Below are positions 21,311-30,063 of a stretch of 64,000 nucleotides of DNA, in pieces. The notes under the pieces were generated by a model. It saw only the letters and a program-made list of their open reading frames with translations. It did not search any database and was not told where the DNA came from. The position numbers were made by a program, and so were the translations under genes. Position 1 is the stretch's first letter. Every line of letters begins with the position of its first letter. The stretch comes from Nitrosospira sp. (GTDB lineage: Bacteria > Pseudomonadota > Gammaproteobacteria > Burkholderiales > Nitrosomonadaceae), in contig JACDSH010000019.1 in NCBI GenBank assembly GCA_013450215.1, positions 44,658-108,657 of the forward strand, read 5' to 3'.

Positions 21311-23028
21311 ACATCTCCTCCAAGCTCACGCGCTGCTGGAAAAGACACTATGTTATTGCTGGGGACATCATGAGGAACACTCATTATGCGTAATGCTCCA
21401 TCCATTACCTTACTGAAAACTGGTGCCGCCACAACACCCCCAAAATATTGCCCAGCAGACGGCTCATCTAGCATCACCGCTATGATTAGCCGTGGACTAG
21501 AAGCCGGCGCATAGCCGACAAACGTTGAAATATAGCGGTCTTTCGCATAACCATTTCCTTCCACCTTATGAGCTGTTCCAGTCTTTCCTGCTACTCGATA
21601 ACCACTGATCTGGGCTCGTGTGGCGGTTCCACCTGGCCTGACCACCATCTCTAGCATTCTGCTTACAGCGAGTGCCGTGGCACGTGAGATGACCCGCTCA
21701 CCAGTTGCGGGTGCATCGAGCTTCAATAGTGACACCGGTTTTAATTCCCCCTCTGCAGCGAATAATGTGTAGGCACGTGCCAACTGTATAAGACTCACCG
21801 AGATCCCGTGGCCATACGACATGGTTGCCTGCTCAATCGGACGCCATGTTTTATGGGGTTTCAACCTTCCGGTAACTTCTCCTGGAAATCCAGACCCAGT
21901 AGATACACCGAATCCAGATTGACTCAAGATTTCCCAAAGCGTTTTAGATGGTAATGACAGTGCAATCTTTGCTGACCCTACATTGCTAGATTTCTGAATT
22001 ACTTGCGAGACCGTTAAGGGCCCTTCTCTGTGTGAATCGCGTATCGTTGCCTTACCTATGGTTAGAGTCCCGGGTGCTGTCTGGAATATTGTGTCCGGTG
22101 AAATTTGTCCAGTTTCAAGTGCCGCTGCTACAGTAAAAGGCTTCAGTGTTGATCCCGGCTCAAAAACATCCGTCAGAGCTCGGTTTCGAGCACGCTCACT
22201 TTTTATATTTCCGCGGTTATTTGGGTTGTAAACTGGAAGGTTAGCGAGTGCCAATACTTCACCGGTCTGTGCATCTAACACTACGATCCCGCCAGCTTTT
22301 GATTTACTTGCTTCCACCGCCTGTTTCAATTCTCTGTATGCCAGGTGCTGGATCTTGCTGTCTATGGAAAGAGCCATATCTCTTCCTGGCCTTGGTACGC
22401 GTATGCTCTCAATGTCTTCTACAATACGCTTCTTACGATCTCTTATAACTCTTCGGCTGCCTGGTTTTCCAGCGAGGTCGTTCTGCCACGCTAACTCGAC
22501 CCCCTCTTGTCCGTTGTCATCCATATCGGTAAAACCGAGCATATGCGCAGTCAATTCACCCGCCGGGTAATATCGCCTAAATTCCCTTCGGAGAAATACT
22601 CCTGGCATATTCAATTCAACCACTCTGGCGGCGATTTCGGGTGGCAAATGTCTTTTTAAATAAACAAAGTCACGTCGCGGTCCTTCGATCTTCTTTTGAA
22701 TTTCTGCAGAATTCATTCCAATAATTTCTGCCAGTTTTTTTATTTGGGACGTCGTTATTTCCATATCTTTCGGACTTGCCCATACTGACTCGACTGGTGT
22801 GCTGATTGCGAGTGGCTCGCCGTGCCGATCTGTAATCATTCCCCGATGCGCACTTATTTCAACTACTCGGCTATAACGCGACTCGCCTTTCTGTTGTAAA
22901 AAACCCTTGTGCATCCCCTGTAAATAAGCGGCGCGCCCGGCCAATCCTATCAAGCCCAGCAATATAACTGCCGCCAATACTCGCGATCGACCCCCTGGAA
23001 GGATCCCGCTCTTTGAGGAATTCCTCAT
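21307..23028 (-). CDS. ftsI: Septal peptidoglycan transpeptidase FtsI (PBP3)
   Basis: FtsI/PBP3 (573 residues from ATG 23028; a GTG lies one codon before) is the class B penicillin-binding protein that crosslinks septal peptidoglycan with FtsW. One N-terminal membrane anchor (RVLAAVILLGLIGLAGRAAYL) is followed by the dimerisation domain starting at RGMITDRHGEPLA. The transpeptidase motifs are present: STLK with the catalytic serine near residue 293, SSN near 348, and KTG near 483. It follows ftsL directly; GGAGGA in the end of ftsL is the likely ribosome binding site. Confidence 0.97.
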   Translation of the reverse strand: MRNSSKSGILPGGRSRVLAAVILLGLIGLAGRAAYLQGMHKGFLQQKGESRYSRVVEISAHRGMITDRHGEPLAISTPVESVWASPKDMEITTSQIKKLAEIIGMNSAEIQKKIEGPRRDFVYLKRHLPPEIAARVVELNMPGVFLRREFRRYYPAGELTAHMLGFTDMDDNGQEGVELAWQNDLAGKPGSRRVIRDRKKRIVEDIESIRVPRPGRDMALSIDSKIQHLAYRELKQAVEASKSKAGGIVVLDAQTGEVLALANLPVYNPNNRGNIKSERARNRALTDVFEPGSTLKPFTVAAALETGQISPDTIFQTAPGTLTIGKATIRDSHREGPLTVSQVIQKSSNVGSAKIALSLPSKTLWEILSQSGFGVSTGSGFPGEVTGRLKPHKTWRPIEQATMSYGHGISVSLIQLARAYTLFAAEGELKPVSLLKLDAPATGERVISRATALAVSRMLEMVVRPGGTATRAQISGYRVAGKTGTAHKVEGNGYAKDRYISTFVGYAPASSPRLIIAVMLDEPSAGQYFGGVVAAPVFSKVMDGALRIMSVPHDVPSNNIVSFPAARELGGDV

Positions 23029-23033
23029 CACGG

Positions 23034-23333
23034 TTACGGAATTCCTCCAGCAGTATTTGTATTCATTACATTCTCCGGCATGATAATTCGAACCTGTGAA
23101 GGATCGAGGACCCTCATCCGTATTTGCTCACTAGCAATCTTCTCAACACGCGCTTGTAGTGCCCATGTACTTTGCTCAAGTTGTAATTGCCCCAATTCAA
23201 TGGCTAGCTGCCTTGCCAATTCCTGTTCTTTCTCCAACTCAACAAAAAGCTTGCGTGCGTTATGCTGTGAAGTCACAACACTCAGCGCACAGGCGATGAG
23301 AATGAGTGTCAGCAGCAGATTGAGCCTGATCAC
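23034..23333 (-). CDS. ftsL: Cell division protein FtsL
   Basis: A 99-residue bitopic membrane protein with a short cytoplasmic start, one transmembrane helix (LNLLLTLILIACALSVVTS) and a periplasmic coiled coil (NARKLFVELEKEQELARQLAIELGQL). This is the FtsL architecture; the protein forms the FtsQLB complex. Sequence conservation is low in this family, so the call rests mainly on architecture and on its place between rsmH and ftsI. Confidence 0.93.
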   Translation of the reverse strand: MIRLNLLLTLILIACALSVVTSQHNARKLFVELEKEQELARQLAIELGQLQLEQSTWALQARVEKIASEQIRMRVLDPSQVRIIMPENVMNTNTAGGIP

Positions 23334-23378
23334 ATCAGGCTCTCGATAACCAAGATCATTCCCCTCTCCGATTTCTCG

Positions 23379-24320
23379 CTACGCTAGAGCGACCCTTTCA
23401 GCCACCCGCATTACTGCACTCCTAGCTCGTGGATTTTTAGCTACTTCTACTTCGGTAGGACGTATAGCTTTTCCTATCAGTCGCAATCTCTGACAAGTCA
23501 ACCGCTGTACTTCCTGTGTCCTAAACGGCACCCCTCTAGGTAACTTGTCTGGATCTGCTGCTTCACGTATAAAGCGCTTCACTATCCGGTCCTCAAGCGA
23601 GTGAAAGCTGATAGCCACCAGCCTTCCGCCAGGCTTGAGCATCTCTACACATTGCGGCAGCGTCATCGATAGCTCCTCAAGTTCTTGATTGAGGTGAATC
23701 CGTATAGCCTGGAAGGTACGCGTCGCTGGATTCTGTTTGTTTTCCCGCTTATGGCTGCACGCACGCACGGCCGATGCCACGATTTCGGAAAGTCTAATTG
23801 TTGTGACAATTGGCTCCTGCGATCTTGCCGCAACAATCGCTCTTGCAATCTGTTTAGCAAACCGTTCTTCGCCATAATTTTTTATTATCTCTCTCAAATG
23901 CGCTTCTGAAACATAGGCCAACCACTCTGCGGCTGTTTGTCCTTGACTCGTATCCATACGCATATCGAGTGGCCCGTCTAAACGGAAACTAAATCCACGT
24001 GTCGCTTGTTCAAGTTGTGGCGAAGAAACTCCCAAGTCCATCAGTACTCCGTCTACTTGCTCCACACCAAGATCCCGTAATACCTGAGAAATCTGCGAGA
24101 ATCGGTTATGCACTATAGAAAAACGTAAATCCTTAAGGACTCTCCCTGCCGTTACCGCCATGGGGTCCTTGTCGAGCGCGATCAGCCTGCCACTACCTCC
24201 CAACCTTTCTAAGATCAATCGACTATGGCCCCCACGGCCGTATGTACCATCTACGTAAACTCCGTCTGGCTTGACTGCCAGTGCATCCACTGCCTCATGC
24301 AACAACACCGTGGTATGCAT
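23379..24320 (-). CDS. rsmH: 16S rRNA (cytosine(1402)-N(4))-methyltransferase RsmH (MraW)
   Basis: RsmH (313 residues) methylates N4 of C1402 in 16S rRNA using S-adenosylmethionine. The N-terminal [13 protein letters not shown] and [16 protein letters not shown] hold the SAM-binding loop. [20 protein letters not shown] and [15 protein letters not shown] are conserved family stretches. It is the second gene of the dcw cluster, 21 bases after mraZ. Confidence 0.97.
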   Translation of the reverse strand: MHTTVLLHEAVDALAVKPDGVYVDGTYGRGGHSRLILERLGGSGRLIALDKDPMAVTAGRVLKDLRFSIVHNRFSQISQVLRDLGVEQVDGVLMDLGVSSPQLEQATRGFSFRLDGPLDMRMDTSQGQTAAEWLAYVSEAHLREIIKNYGEERFAKQIARAIVAARSQEPIVTTIRLSEIVASAVRACSHKRENKQNPATRTFQAIRIHLNQELEELSMTLPQCVEMLKPGGRLVAISFHSLEDRIVKRFIREAADPDKLPRGVPFRTQEVQRLTCQRLRLIGKAIRPTEVEVAKNPRARSAVMRVAERVALA

Positions 24321-24341
24321 GAGAGCAGTATCACCCCGGTA

Positions 24342-24788
24342 TTAAAGTGAGAAACCGTCGAGTTCTGGCGGTATGCCGCTATCCTTGAATGCAAGTGCAT
24401 TCTCGATTTGCAAATCCCACTTCTCCTGATCCCACAACTCAAACTTTGCACCTTGCCCCACTAACACCACATCCTTAATAAGACCCGCGAACTGACGAAG
24501 CGGTGGCGGCACCAGAATGCGGCCGGCTCCATCCATTTCGACATCACTAGCATTGCCAACAAGTAGGCGTTGCAGGCTGCGTGATTGGGGATTAAAACTT
24601 GAAAGACTATTGAGTTTTTGTTCTATGGGATCCCATGCTGGCTGGGGATAAACCAGCAAGCACCTGGAAGGGTCCGCGGTAACGACTAGATGACCGCCAC
24701 AAAAGGCGAGCAGCCCTTCGCGGTACTTGGCAGGCACTGCAAGCCTTCCCTTGCTATCCAAACTGATAGGTGTAACACCCCGAAACAT
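24342..24788 (-). CDS. mraZ: Transcriptional regulator MraZ
   Basis: MraZ (148 residues from ATG 24788), the DNA-binding regulator of the dcw cluster. It has two AbrB-like SpoVT repeats: MFRGVTPISLDSKGRLAVPAKYRE and, around residues 80-100, VEMDGAGRILVPPPLRQFAGL. An upstream in-frame start would add 22 residues, but that part overlaps the operator and does not match the family. The first gene of the cluster, it lies directly after a promoter that carries three MraZ boxes, so autoregulation is likely, as known in E. coli. Confidence 0.96.
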   Translation of the reverse strand: MFRGVTPISLDSKGRLAVPAKYREGLLAFCGGHLVVTADPSRCLLVYPQPAWDPIEQKLNSLSSFNPQSRSLQRLLVGNASDVEMDGAGRILVPPPLRQFAGLIKDVVLVGQGAKFELWDQEKWDLQIENALAFKDSGIPPELDGFSL

Positions 24789-24838
24789 ATGATTCCCTTT
24801 GTTTTTGGGAGTAATTTCATTTTTCCAATCTGAAATTT

Positions 24839-24864
24839 TCCCACTTTTCCCCACTTCCTCCCAC
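24839..24864 (-). promoter_or_regulatory. MraZ operator: three GTGGG boxes with 10-bp period
   Basis: Read on the minus strand, GTGGGA, GTGGGG and GTGGGA occur at 24864-24859, 24854-24849 and 24844-24839, each exactly 10 bp apart. This matches the direct TGGGN repeats separated by 5 bases bound by MraZ in E. coli. The first box overlaps the -10 element of the predicted promoter, which would allow repression by occlusion. Confidence 0.85.
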
Positions 24865-24891
24865 TGTAATTAAAAATAGGATAGTAGTCAA
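24863..24891 (-). promoter_or_regulatory. Predicted sigma-70 promoter of the dcw cluster (Pmra)
   Basis: Minus strand: TTGACT at 24891-24886, a 17-base spacer, then TACAGT at 24868-24863. The -35 differs from consensus at one position and the -10 at two. It lies just upstream of mraZ and its -10 overlaps the first MraZ box. Confidence 0.7.
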
Positions 24892-25103
24892 GCGCAAAAC
24901 AAGGAGTTTTTGTTTATTCGACAGAGACTTAGAGCAGAAATCGGAGAAGTTCTTTTGCCCAAATAAATATCTCATAAAAATAAATGAGATAGGCCTAAAA
25001 CCGAATGTAACTTATCACTTTGTGGGGTGTTACGAAGGAAGCTTGACGGGTGGTACAACAAAAAGAAAAGAAATCTAATACGATCTTGAGGAACAACCTA
25101 AAT
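24892..25103. other. Intergenic region between the dcw promoter and rnpB end
   Basis: AT-rich non-coding DNA with no supported gene. The only clear structure is a hairpin of ATCTCAT (24969-24975) with ATGAGAT (24984-24990), a 7-bp stem and 8-base loop, without a T tract. It may hold upstream promoter elements for the dcw cluster. Confidence 0.4.
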
Positions 25104-25135
25104 AACCCCCTACGAAACTGATATGGTTTGGGGTT
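25104..25135 (-). terminator. Possible terminator after rnpB
   Basis: On the minus strand AACCCC (25135-25130) can pair with GGGGTT (25109-25104) across a 20-base loop, followed by ATTTAGG. It lies about 30 bases beyond the mature 3' end of RNase P RNA. The loop is long and the T tract poor, so this is weak. Confidence 0.3.
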
Positions 25136-25164
25136 CTATTGATCGCGTCTTTGCAAGAATTAAC

Positions 25165-25476
25165 GAAGCTGGCCGGTAAGCCGGGTTCTGTCGTGGACAG
25201 TCATTCCTCTAGGCGCACGGTTGCCCGTACGCTCAAGCAACCTACCCGCAGGCTCAGCGAGCAGCTTCATAGCCTGCCTATTTGGTCTTGCTCCGGATGG
25301 AGGTTACCGCGTTTCACCGTAACTTAATACGCTCGTCTCTGTGGCCCTATTCCTCACCTTGGGTCTTGCGACTTATAGCGGCCGGCCATTAACCGGCATC
25401 CTGCTCTATGGAGCCCGGACTTTCCTCTCCCTACTTTTCATTGCTGAAAATAGGCAGCGACTGTCTAGCCAGCTTC
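25165..25476 (-). ncRNA. rnpB: RNase P RNA, bacterial class A
   Basis: The minus strand reads as a class A RNase P RNA of about 312 bases, the catalytic RNA that matures tRNA 5' ends. The ends GAAGCTGGC and GCCAGCTTC form the P1 helix (9 bp). Near the 5' end the strongly conserved block GAGGAAAGTCCGGGCTCC follows, and AGGAATAGGGCCACAGAGACG, split by the family core, appears in the middle. The 3' part contains GACAGAACCCGGCTTACCGGCC, the conserved element before P1 that includes the universal ACAGAA. Ends are set by P1 and may be off by a few bases. It stands alone between the dcw cluster and the SDR gene. Confidence 0.95.
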
Positions 25477-25483
25477 GATGAAG

Positions 25484-25489
25484 ATACTA
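25484..25489 (-). promoter_or_regulatory. Possible -10 element of rnpB
   Basis: TAGTAT on the minus strand lies 7 bases before the RNA 5' end, a normal distance. Upstream hexamers at 16-18 bases are poor -35 matches (TTTATC), so the promoter is only partly supported. Confidence 0.45.
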
Positions 25490-25594
25490 CCATCAAACGA
25501 AACCTGATAAAGCGCAAACTTCCACCACGAGCATCATTCTTCAGCTATTCCAAACAAAAGCCCGATTTGAGATTTAGAATTCATGTCAGACTGC

Positions 25595-26335
25595 CTAAAG
25601 ATTGACGCTACGACCACCATCCACCACAATAATCTGGCCTGTAACATAAGGTGCGTCGGCGATCAAAAATAAAACTGTCCGAGCAATATCGTCGGGCTCA
25701 CCCATGCGCTTGAGCAAGGTCTTGCTGATAATACTCTGGCGTACTGACAAATCCTTCCACTCATCATTTTCTGGCCATAAAATAGGGCCCGGGGAGACAC
25801 CATTCACCCTGATCTCAGGTGCAAGTTCCAGCGCAAGTGAACGGGTAAGCGATGACAATCCAGCCTTTGCAGAACTGTAAATGACGTAATTTTTTAATGG
25901 TCGATCGGCATGGATATCGATGATATTGACAATACAGCCAAACTGATTTTTGAGATGAGGGGCGGCCTCCTGAGACAGAAATAATGGCGCCTTCAAATTA
26001 CTGCCAATGAGATCATCCCATCCAGCCTCAGTAACCGCTCCTACCGGCGTGGGAAAGAAGCTAGAAGCATTATTGATCAACGCATCCAGTTTTCCAAACT
26101 TCTGGATAGTCTGACTAATAAGCCTAGGAATTTGAGAAATATCGAGCAAATCAGCCCGTACTAATGCCACCGAACCGGGGCGAATCTGATTGAGCTCAGT
26201 CTCCAGCCACTGAGCTTCCTCTAGAGAGGAGCGGTAATGCACCATCAAGCTCGCACCGTGCAGGTGCAATTTTCGGCAAATAGCTGCACCCACCCTCTTA
26301 GCTCCGGCAGTGATGAGTACCACTTTCCCTTGCAT
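25595..26335 (-). CDS. Short-chain dehydrogenase, pteridine reductase-like
   Basis: A 246-residue classical SDR. The N-terminal cofactor site LITAGAKRVGAAICRKL has the T-x3-x-R-x-G form with lysine-arginine, and HYRSS follows the second strand, an NADPH-preferring pattern of pteridine reductases (FolM/PTR1-like). LINNASSFFPTP, the catalytic YSSAKAG (Y-x3-K), and VNGVSPGPILWP are present. It may reduce dihydrobiopterin or dihydrofolate-type pterins, inferred from family resemblance only. It is divergent from the MidA-type methyltransferase gene, 67 bases apart. Confidence 0.8.
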   Translation of the reverse strand: MQGKVVLITAGAKRVGAAICRKLHLHGASLMVHYRSSLEEAQWLETELNQIRPGSVALVRADLLDISQIPRLISQTIQKFGKLDALINNASSFFPTPVGAVTEAGWDDLIGSNLKAPLFLSQEAAPHLKNQFGCIVNIIDIHADRPLKNYVIYSSAKAGLSSLTRSLALELAPEIRVNGVSPGPILWPENDEWKDLSVRQSIISKTLLKRMGEPDDIARTVLFLIADAPYVTGQIIVVDGGRSVNL

Positions 26336-26402
26336 CAGTATCTCCTCTACACTCGCATATTCTGCAATTTTTACAATTTACCATAAAGGAACTCAAGAGC
26401 AG

Positions 26403-27575
26403 ATGCCATTACTACCAATCCCAAACGAGATAGCACTTCAGCGTAGCCATGCCTTGCAGCAAGTAATTCGTACCGAAATAGTGACTTCTGGCGGCTGGAT
26501 TTCGTTTGCGCGTTATATGGAATTGGCCTTATATGCCCCAGGTATGGGCTATTACAGCGGGGATACGGTTAAGTTTGGCAGCTCGGGGGATTTTGTCACC
26601 GCGCCGGAAATCTCTTCATTATTTGGCAAAACGATTGCGCAACAAGCAGCTCAAGTGTTTGAGTTGATGGAGAGCAAGAGTGGTGACATTCTAGAATTTG
26701 GCGCAGGCACCGGCAAGCTCGCACTTGATTTACTGCTGGAACTGGAGAAGCAGGGGAATCTTCCAAGGAAGTATTTAATACTCGAAGTCAGCGCTCAATT
26801 AAGACAACATCAACAGGAATTATTCGAAAAATTTGCACCTCACCTCGTCGCGGGTGTCGATTGGCTGGAACACCTCCCCTCCAGATTCAACGGCCTAATT
26901 ATTGCCAATGAAGTACTCGATGCTATGCCAACGCATCTGGTGATGTGGCGGGACAACAATCAGTTTGAACTAGGGGTAACTTGGAACAAAAAAACCTTCG
27001 AGTGGAGTGAGCGTCCTTTAGTAGATGGGAAGCTTTTCCAGATCGCGCGTGAACTTAGTAACCGACTTGATCCCGGCAAAAAATATATCAGCGAGATTAA
27101 TCTAACAGTGCCTGGTTTTGTTCGTAGTCTCTCAGATACCCTGCGACAGGGTGTAGTGCTGTTGATCGATTATGGCTTTGGCCGCAGCGAATACTACCAT
27201 TCACAGCGCGCTCAAGGGACCCTGATGTGCCATTACCGTCACCACGCTCATGATGATCCATTCTATCTGCCAGGCTTACAGGACATCACTAGTCACGTAG
27301 ATTTCAGTTCGGTCGTTGAGGCCGCGGTTGATGAGGAATTTGAACTTTGTGGCTATACTACTCAGGCTCATTTCCTCATCAACTGCGGCATTACCGAAAT
27401 ACTGGCACAAACCTCAGCAGAGAACACCAAGGACTATCTGCTGCTGGCGAATCAATTGCATAAACTAGTGAGCCCCTCTGAAATGGGTGAATTGTTCAAG
27501 GTCATCGCCTTCAGCAAAAATATTCACCAGCCTCTTATCGGATTTGTCAGCGGCGATAAAAGCCGTTTATTGTGA
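26403..27575 (+). CDS. SAM-dependent methyltransferase, MidA/NDUFAF7 family (DUF185)
   Basis: A protein of about 390 residues of the DUF185 family. The N-terminal WISFARYMELALYAPGMGYYS and FVTAPEISSLFGKTIAQQ are hallmark stretches. ILEFGAGTGKLALDLL is the SAM-binding loop, and LIIANEVLDAMPTHLV and LLIDYGFGRSEYYHSQR follow as in the family. In mitochondria the relative NDUFAF7 methylates a complex I arginine; the bacterial substrate is not established. I chose ATG 26403 because the conserved N-terminus begins there and AAGGAA lies upstream; the longer frame from 26310 overlaps the divergent SDR gene. Confidence 0.88.
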   Translation: MPLLPIPNEIALQRSHALQQVIRTEIVTSGGWISFARYMELALYAPGMGYYSGDTVKFGSSGDFVTAPEISSLFGKTIAQQAAQVFELMESKSGDILEFGAGTGKLALDLLLELEKQGNLPRKYLILEVSAQLRQHQQELFEKFAPHLVAGVDWLEHLPSRFNGLIIANEVLDAMPTHLVMWRDNNQFELGVTWNKKTFEWSERPLVDGKLFQIARELSNRLDPGKKYISEINLTVPGFVRSLSDTLRQGVVLLIDYGFGRSEYYHSQRAQGTLMCHYRHHAHDDPFYLPGLQDITSHVDFSSVVEAAVDEEFELCGYTTQAHFLINCGITEILAQTSAENTKDYLLLANQLHKLVSPSEMGELFKVIAFSKNIHQPLIGFVSGDKSRLL

Positions 27576-27621
27576 GTCGTAGCAGCAGCTTCCTAGGCAC
27601 GGCATGTCAATCGAATAATAC

Positions 27622-28176
27622 TCAGTCACCAGTCAACATCCAGCACCCCATCAAAACGAACGAAGCTGCTGCAAACCAACGTACCCGCTGCATATTAATG
27701 CGATGCGCAAGCGCTTCTCCTAGCCAAACCGCAGGCACGTTGGCTATCATCATACCGAGCGTAGTTCCCAATACGACGAGCGTCATCTCATCATAATGTG
27801 CGGCAAGTGCCACAGTTGCAAACTGAGTTTTATCTCCCATCTCCGCCAGGAAAAATGCAATTAACGTGGTGACAAAGACTCCAGCACCAAGTATGCGTGG
27901 ATTGCTGTCCAACTGATCCGGCTTCAGCGCCCACAATCCAAAACAGATGAATGACAATCCGACCACCCAATTGAGAATTTCCGCAGAAATCAAACTCGCT
28001 AGCCACGTTCCAACTATAGCTGCCAATGCATGATTGAGCAGAGTAGCAACTAAGATGCCAGCTATGATTGGATATGGTCGCCGCAACTTGGCAGCCAGTA
28101 CAAATGACAGTAGCTGGGTCTTATCGCCGATTTCAGCGAGGGCAACCAGCAAAGCGGGAGTAATAAATGCTTCCAA
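27622..28176 (-). CDS. GDT1/TMEM165-family transporter (UPF0016), probable Mn2+ or Ca2+ exporter
   Basis: A 184-residue membrane protein with six hydrophobic segments arranged as two repeats. Each repeat carries the family motif E-x-G-D-K-T: LAEIGDKTQLLSFVLA near residue 14 and LAEMGDKTQFATVALA near residue 110. Bacterial members such as MntX in some species export manganese. The metal here is inferred. The frame begins with TTG at 28176; no ATG or good ribosome binding site is visible, so the start is uncertain. No yybP-ykoY riboswitch was recognised in the short upstream gap. Confidence 0.85.
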   Translation of the reverse strand: MEAFITPALLVALAEIGDKTQLLSFVLAAKLRRPYPIIAGILVATLLNHALAAIVGTWLASLISAEILNWVVGLSFICFGLWALKPDQLDSNPRILGAGVFVTTLIAFFLAEMGDKTQFATVALAAHYDEMTLVVLGTTLGMMIANVPAVWLGEALAHRINMQRVRWFAAASFVLMGCWMLTGD

Positions 28177-28256
28177 GGGAATGAACAGCTGCGAAAATAA
28201 AAAACTCTGGGTCGTAAAGTAAATCTGTTGCGTCTAACGAAGCTTGTTCTACCTGA

Positions 28257-30002
28257 TTATTTTTTTGGCAAGTAAAGGTCAGTGATCGATCCTTCTGCAA
28301 TTTCAGAGGCAAAGAAAATGGTTTCTGACAAAGTCGGGTGAGGATGAATGGTGAGACCTATGTCCTGCATGTCCGCACCCATTTCCAGAGCCAATACGGC
28401 CTCAGCGATCAATTCACCTGCATTAACACCGACCATGCCCGCGCCGAGAATGCGGCGAGTATTTTTATCCAGCAACAGTTTAGTCATACCCTCCTCACGC
28501 CCCATCGCAATTGCACGACCACTTGCGGCCCAAGGAAAGCTAGCTCTTTCATATTCAATACCCTGCTTCTTGGCCTCGGTCTCGGTTAAACCCATCCAAG
28601 CAATTTCTGGATCAGTATAAGCAACTGAAGGGATGGTACGCGCATCGAATGTGGCCTTGTGTCCTGCGATTATTTCTGCAACGAGCTTACCTTCATGCGT
28701 GGCCTTGTGCGCTAGCATGGGCTCACCAATAATATCGCCAATACCAAAGATATGTGGCACGTTGGTGCGTAACTGCTCGTCCACCGAAATAAAACCTCGC
28801 TCGTTTACATGAATGCCAGCATTTTCCGCACCGATATCGCGACCATTCGGGCGACGTCCTACTGCAAGCAGCACACGGTCATAAGTCTGCGGCTCGAGAG
28901 ATTTCTCCCCTGCAAACGTAACCCTGAGCCCCTCATCGTGGGACTCAATACGGGTGACTCTGGTTTTAAGATATATCGCTTCGTAGCGTTTCTGTATGCG
29001 TCGGTGCAATGGCTTAACTAGATCTACATCCGCTCCAGGGATCAATTGGTCCATCAACTCCACCACGCTAACACTGGAACCAAGTGCATCATAAACCGTC
29101 GCCATTTCCAAACCGATAATGCCACCACCGATGATGAGCATACGCTTGGGTATGTCTGCCAGATTCAATGCTCCGGTCGAATCTATCAAGCGCGGATCAT
29201 CGTAAGGAAAGTCTGGAATGCGTGTCACACTGGAACCGGCTGCAATGATGCAGTGCTCGAACGACACGCTCTTAATGCCGCTAGCCATTTCCACTTGAAT
29301 CAGGTGAGGTGAGACAAACTTTCCTATTCCATGCATTACCTCTACCTTACGTTGCTTCGCTAATGCTGTTAACCCCTTAGTGAGCTTGCTGACTACAGAG
29401 TCTTTCCATATCCGCAGCTTATCTACCTCTATCGTCGGCTTGCCAAAAATGACTCCCTGATACTCGCTCTCTTCCGCTTCAGTAATGACCTTCGCCACAT
29501 GCAGTAGCGCCTTTGATGGGATGCAACCGACATTGAGACATACACCACCAAGGGTAGCGTAGCGCTCAATTAGCACAACTTTCTTGCCGAGATCAGCGGC
29601 CCGAAATGCCGCAGTATAACCACCAGGCCCAGCACCTAGTACCACTAAGTCAGCATGATTTTCTTCGCGTACGATCGGGGTCTGAACGCTCGCAGAAACT
29701 GGGGCTAAGGGGGGGGCGATGGAAGAACCCTCGTCGCATGGCGCCTGGCTTGCCGCAACCTCTACCACCTCCAAGATAAGAATAGATGATCCCTCTGATA
29801 CCTTATCGCCAACCCTGACTTTAATCTCCTTCACCACCCCAGCTTGTGGGGCAGGGATCTCCACTGTCGCTTTATCGGTTTCCAGTGTGATGAGAGGCGT
29901 TTCTTTTTCTAATATATCACCGACTTTAGCAAGCAGCTCAATGACCAGAATGTCTTTGAAGTCACCAACGTCCGGGACTTTGATTTCGATAAGCCGAGTC
30001 AT
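28257..30002 (-). CDS. lpdA: Dihydrolipoyl dehydrogenase with N-terminal lipoyl domain
   Basis: A 581-residue E3 enzyme that reoxidises dihydrolipoamide in 2-oxoacid dehydrogenase complexes. Residues 1-80 form a lipoyl domain with the lipoylated lysine in LETDKATVEI (about Lys44). An alanine/proline-rich linker (about 85-112) follows, then the FAD domain from VVLGAGPGGYTAAF. The redox disulfide is in GGVCLNVGCIPSKALLH (about Cys155 and Cys160). The C-terminal HPHPTLSE contains the catalytic histidine. The linker is encoded partly by a run of eight C (29709-29716). E1 and E2 genes are not adjacent. ATG 30002 is preceded by an in-frame GTG. Confidence 0.94.
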   Translation of the reverse strand: MTRLIEIKVPDVGDFKDILVIELLAKVGDILEKETPLITLETDKATVEIPAPQAGVVKEIKVRVGDKVSEGSSILILEVVEVAASQAPCDEGSSIAPPLAPVSASVQTPIVREENHADLVVLGAGPGGYTAAFRAADLGKKVVLIERYATLGGVCLNVGCIPSKALLHVAKVITEAEESEYQGVIFGKPTIEVDKLRIWKDSVVSKLTKGLTALAKQRKVEVMHGIGKFVSPHLIQVEMASGIKSVSFEHCIIAAGSSVTRIPDFPYDDPRLIDSTGALNLADIPKRMLIIGGGIIGLEMATVYDALGSSVSVVELMDQLIPGADVDLVKPLHRRIQKRYEAIYLKTRVTRIESHDEGLRVTFAGEKSLEPQTYDRVLLAVGRRPNGRDIGAENAGIHVNERGFISVDEQLRTNVPHIFGIGDIIGEPMLAHKATHEGKLVAEIIAGHKATFDARTIPSVAYTDPEIAWMGLTETEAKKQGIEYERASFPWAASGRAIAMGREEGMTKLLLDKNTRRILGAGMVGVNAGELIAEAVLALEMGADMQDIGLTIHPHPTLSETIFFASEIAEGSITDLYLPKK

Positions 30003-30063
30003 CACAACCTTATGTTATGGAACGGATCAGATTCACCCCGATTGCTACAATAATATATTGCCA

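Noticed and set aside
25139..25327. Plus-strand ORF over the RNase P RNA
   Set aside because: It is antisense to the conserved rnpB sequence, whose P1 helix and core motifs explain the region fully.
28177..28256. Possible yybP-ykoY manganese riboswitch before the GDT1-type gene
   Set aside because: The upstream gap is only about 80 bases up to the lpdA end, and I see none of the conserved core of that riboswitch.
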